Source of the DNA: Chromera velia | Taxonomy: Eukaryota; Sar; Chromeraceae | NCBI GenBank assembly: GCA_018398765.1 | Contig: JAHBMJ010001716.1 | Coordinates: forward strand, 55,611-72,958 | Direction of reading: 5' to 3' | Length of the DNA stretch: 17,348 nt | In this document: positions 16,767-17,348 of the stretch, piece by piece | Layout: each line of letters starts with the position of its first letter | How positions within the stretch are numbered: the first letter of the stretch is position 1 | Translations under genes and position numbers: made by a program | Notes under the pieces: model-generated | What the model was told of the DNA's origin: nothing | Databases searched by the model: none | The model's input: only the letters and a program-made list of their open reading frames with translations

Positions 16767-16913
16767 TCATTCTCCCCTCCTCTCTCTCACCTGTCTTGTC
16801 TCTTGTCTCTCCTGCTCGGCAAAAGCTGCGTACAGAGCTGCCCCCACCTTCTCGGCGTTCCACCCTCCAAGGTCAACCCCGGGAGGCATGAACAGATCGG
16901 GACCCACCAAACG
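16767..16913 (-). CDS. Probable terminal exon of a minus-strand gene
   Basis: Product not recognised. The acceptor is strong (GGCCTCCCTTCCGCCCTGCTGGCAG region, ending at 16914). The exon opens in phase 0 and encodes 48 residues, including GPDLFMPPGVDLGGWNAEKV and ALYAAFAEQERQETRQ, then VRERRGE and TGA at 16769-16767. The composition (Gly/Pro turn, then an amphipathic helix, then a charged tail) is far more protein-like than any other frame here. It has no internal ATG near its start, so plain ORF calling misses it. A GTGAGA donor at 16790-16785 (minus) could instead remove the last seven codons. The upstream exon is probably the open frame that reaches the window edge, but that join is not in phase. 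Plus-strand frames here are shadows. Confidence 0.42.
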   Translation of the reverse strand, partial: RLVGPDLFMPPGVDLGGWNAEKVGAALYAAFAEQERQETRQVRERRGE

Positions 16914-17029
16914 CTGCCAGCAGGGCGGAAGGGAGGCCCTTGTACCCGCCCCACGCTATCTCTCTCTCTCTGTCGCTGTCTGCTGCTTCGGTTGCTCGTT
17001 GTGACACTCCGCCCACTCCGCCCTCTCAC

Positions 17030-17348
17030 CTTCCTGAAGCCACGCTGCGTGCGTCAGACCCTCGCCTCTGTCCGAAGGAGAGACTGACAGGAGCACCAGG
17101 CCCATCCGGCCCCTCGGCAGGCTTCCCTCAGCTGTATCCTCGAGGACCGCAATCCATTCCCCGTGCTGCTGCTGCTGCTGCTGTGACACCATCGTCCTCG
17201 GCACTTGGGGAGATGTGCCTTCCTCCCGGTGCACTGCTGCAGATACAGGAGGAGAGACAGCGGTCGAGGCAAAGACACAGCCTGGAGGGGAGCCCGAGGG
17301 GATCGGGGGGGGGAAACCGAACGCTGCGGTGGTGCAGGGCCTAATAGT
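17030..17348 (-). CDS. Possible upstream exon of the gene ending at 16767, partial
   Basis: The minus-strand frame is open from the window edge. It is Pro/Ser/Ala-rich, then has a six-Gln run from a (CAG)n tract (plus-strand CTG at 17165-17182), then HGEWIAVLEDTAEGSLP and GEGLTHAAWLQE. A strong donor GAAG|GTGAGA lies at 17030/17029, but it leaves phase 1 whereas the next exon needs phase 0. Either another donor is used, an intermediate exon is missed, or the base sequence has an indel. The plus strand also has an open Pro/Ala-rich frame to 17344, so the strand is not certain. Confidence 0.25.

Noticed and set aside
16940-17344. Plus-strand Pro/Ala-rich open frame with a poly-Ala run
   Set aside because: The minus-strand terminal exon and open frame at the same place have better splice signals. 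Poly-Ala arises from the CTG repeat read in another register.
1-17348. tRNA, rRNA, CRISPR array or retroelement protein genes
   Set aside because: Reading for tRNA B-box motifs, regular spaced repeats and reverse transcriptase or integrase motifs gave nothing convincing. A covariance-model and profile search would be needed to exclude them fully.

Overview
The window looks like nuclear DNA from a photosynthetic eukaryote with a complex plastid of red-algal origin. Genes are split by GT-AG introns. Two encoded proteins begin with a signal peptide followed by an 'AF' or 'SF' junction and a transit-peptide-like region (ATAF-VP and LSF-HSP). One of them is a three-helix light-harvesting protein of the LHC/FCP superfamily. 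The very high load of microsatellites, especially inside introns, would fit a chromerid such as Chromera or a repeat-rich heterokont alga. That assignment is inference.

Layout. 1-735: candidate two-exon plus-strand gene of unknown function. 735-2330: AT-rich tract holding a 497-bp MITE-like element (1134-1630) with inverted ends and an 8-bp target duplication. 2677-5664 (minus): light-harvesting gene, rebuilt here as three exons; its 2.16-kb second intron is filled with microsatellites, including a roughly 450-bp GAAA/GGAA tract. 5665-6308: divergent intergenic region. 6309-8120 (plus): two-exon gene for a plastid-targeted membrane protein of unknown function, whose intron is also mostly dinucleotide repeat. 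8512-9693 (minus): probable further gene, convergent with the previous one, 5' end unresolved. 9880-11270: second AT-rich island, holding a 241-bp MITE-like element (10080-10320) built around a repeated TTTCGGTGGGC motif. 11270-17348: microsatellite-rich sequence with a 348-base assembly gap and several candidate minus-strand exons. The best of these is a terminal exon at 16767-16913; the others are tentative.

The two secure genes are divergently arranged and both products are predicted to enter the plastid, so co-regulation from the shared 644-bp region is possible. No bacterial features, CRISPR arrays, rRNA or convincing tRNA genes were seen. No complete transposase or reverse transcriptase was seen. 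I found no complete novel system. The most notable points are the two small non-autonomous transposon-like elements with 8-bp target duplications, the repeat-packed introns, and short exons that plain ORF calling misses.
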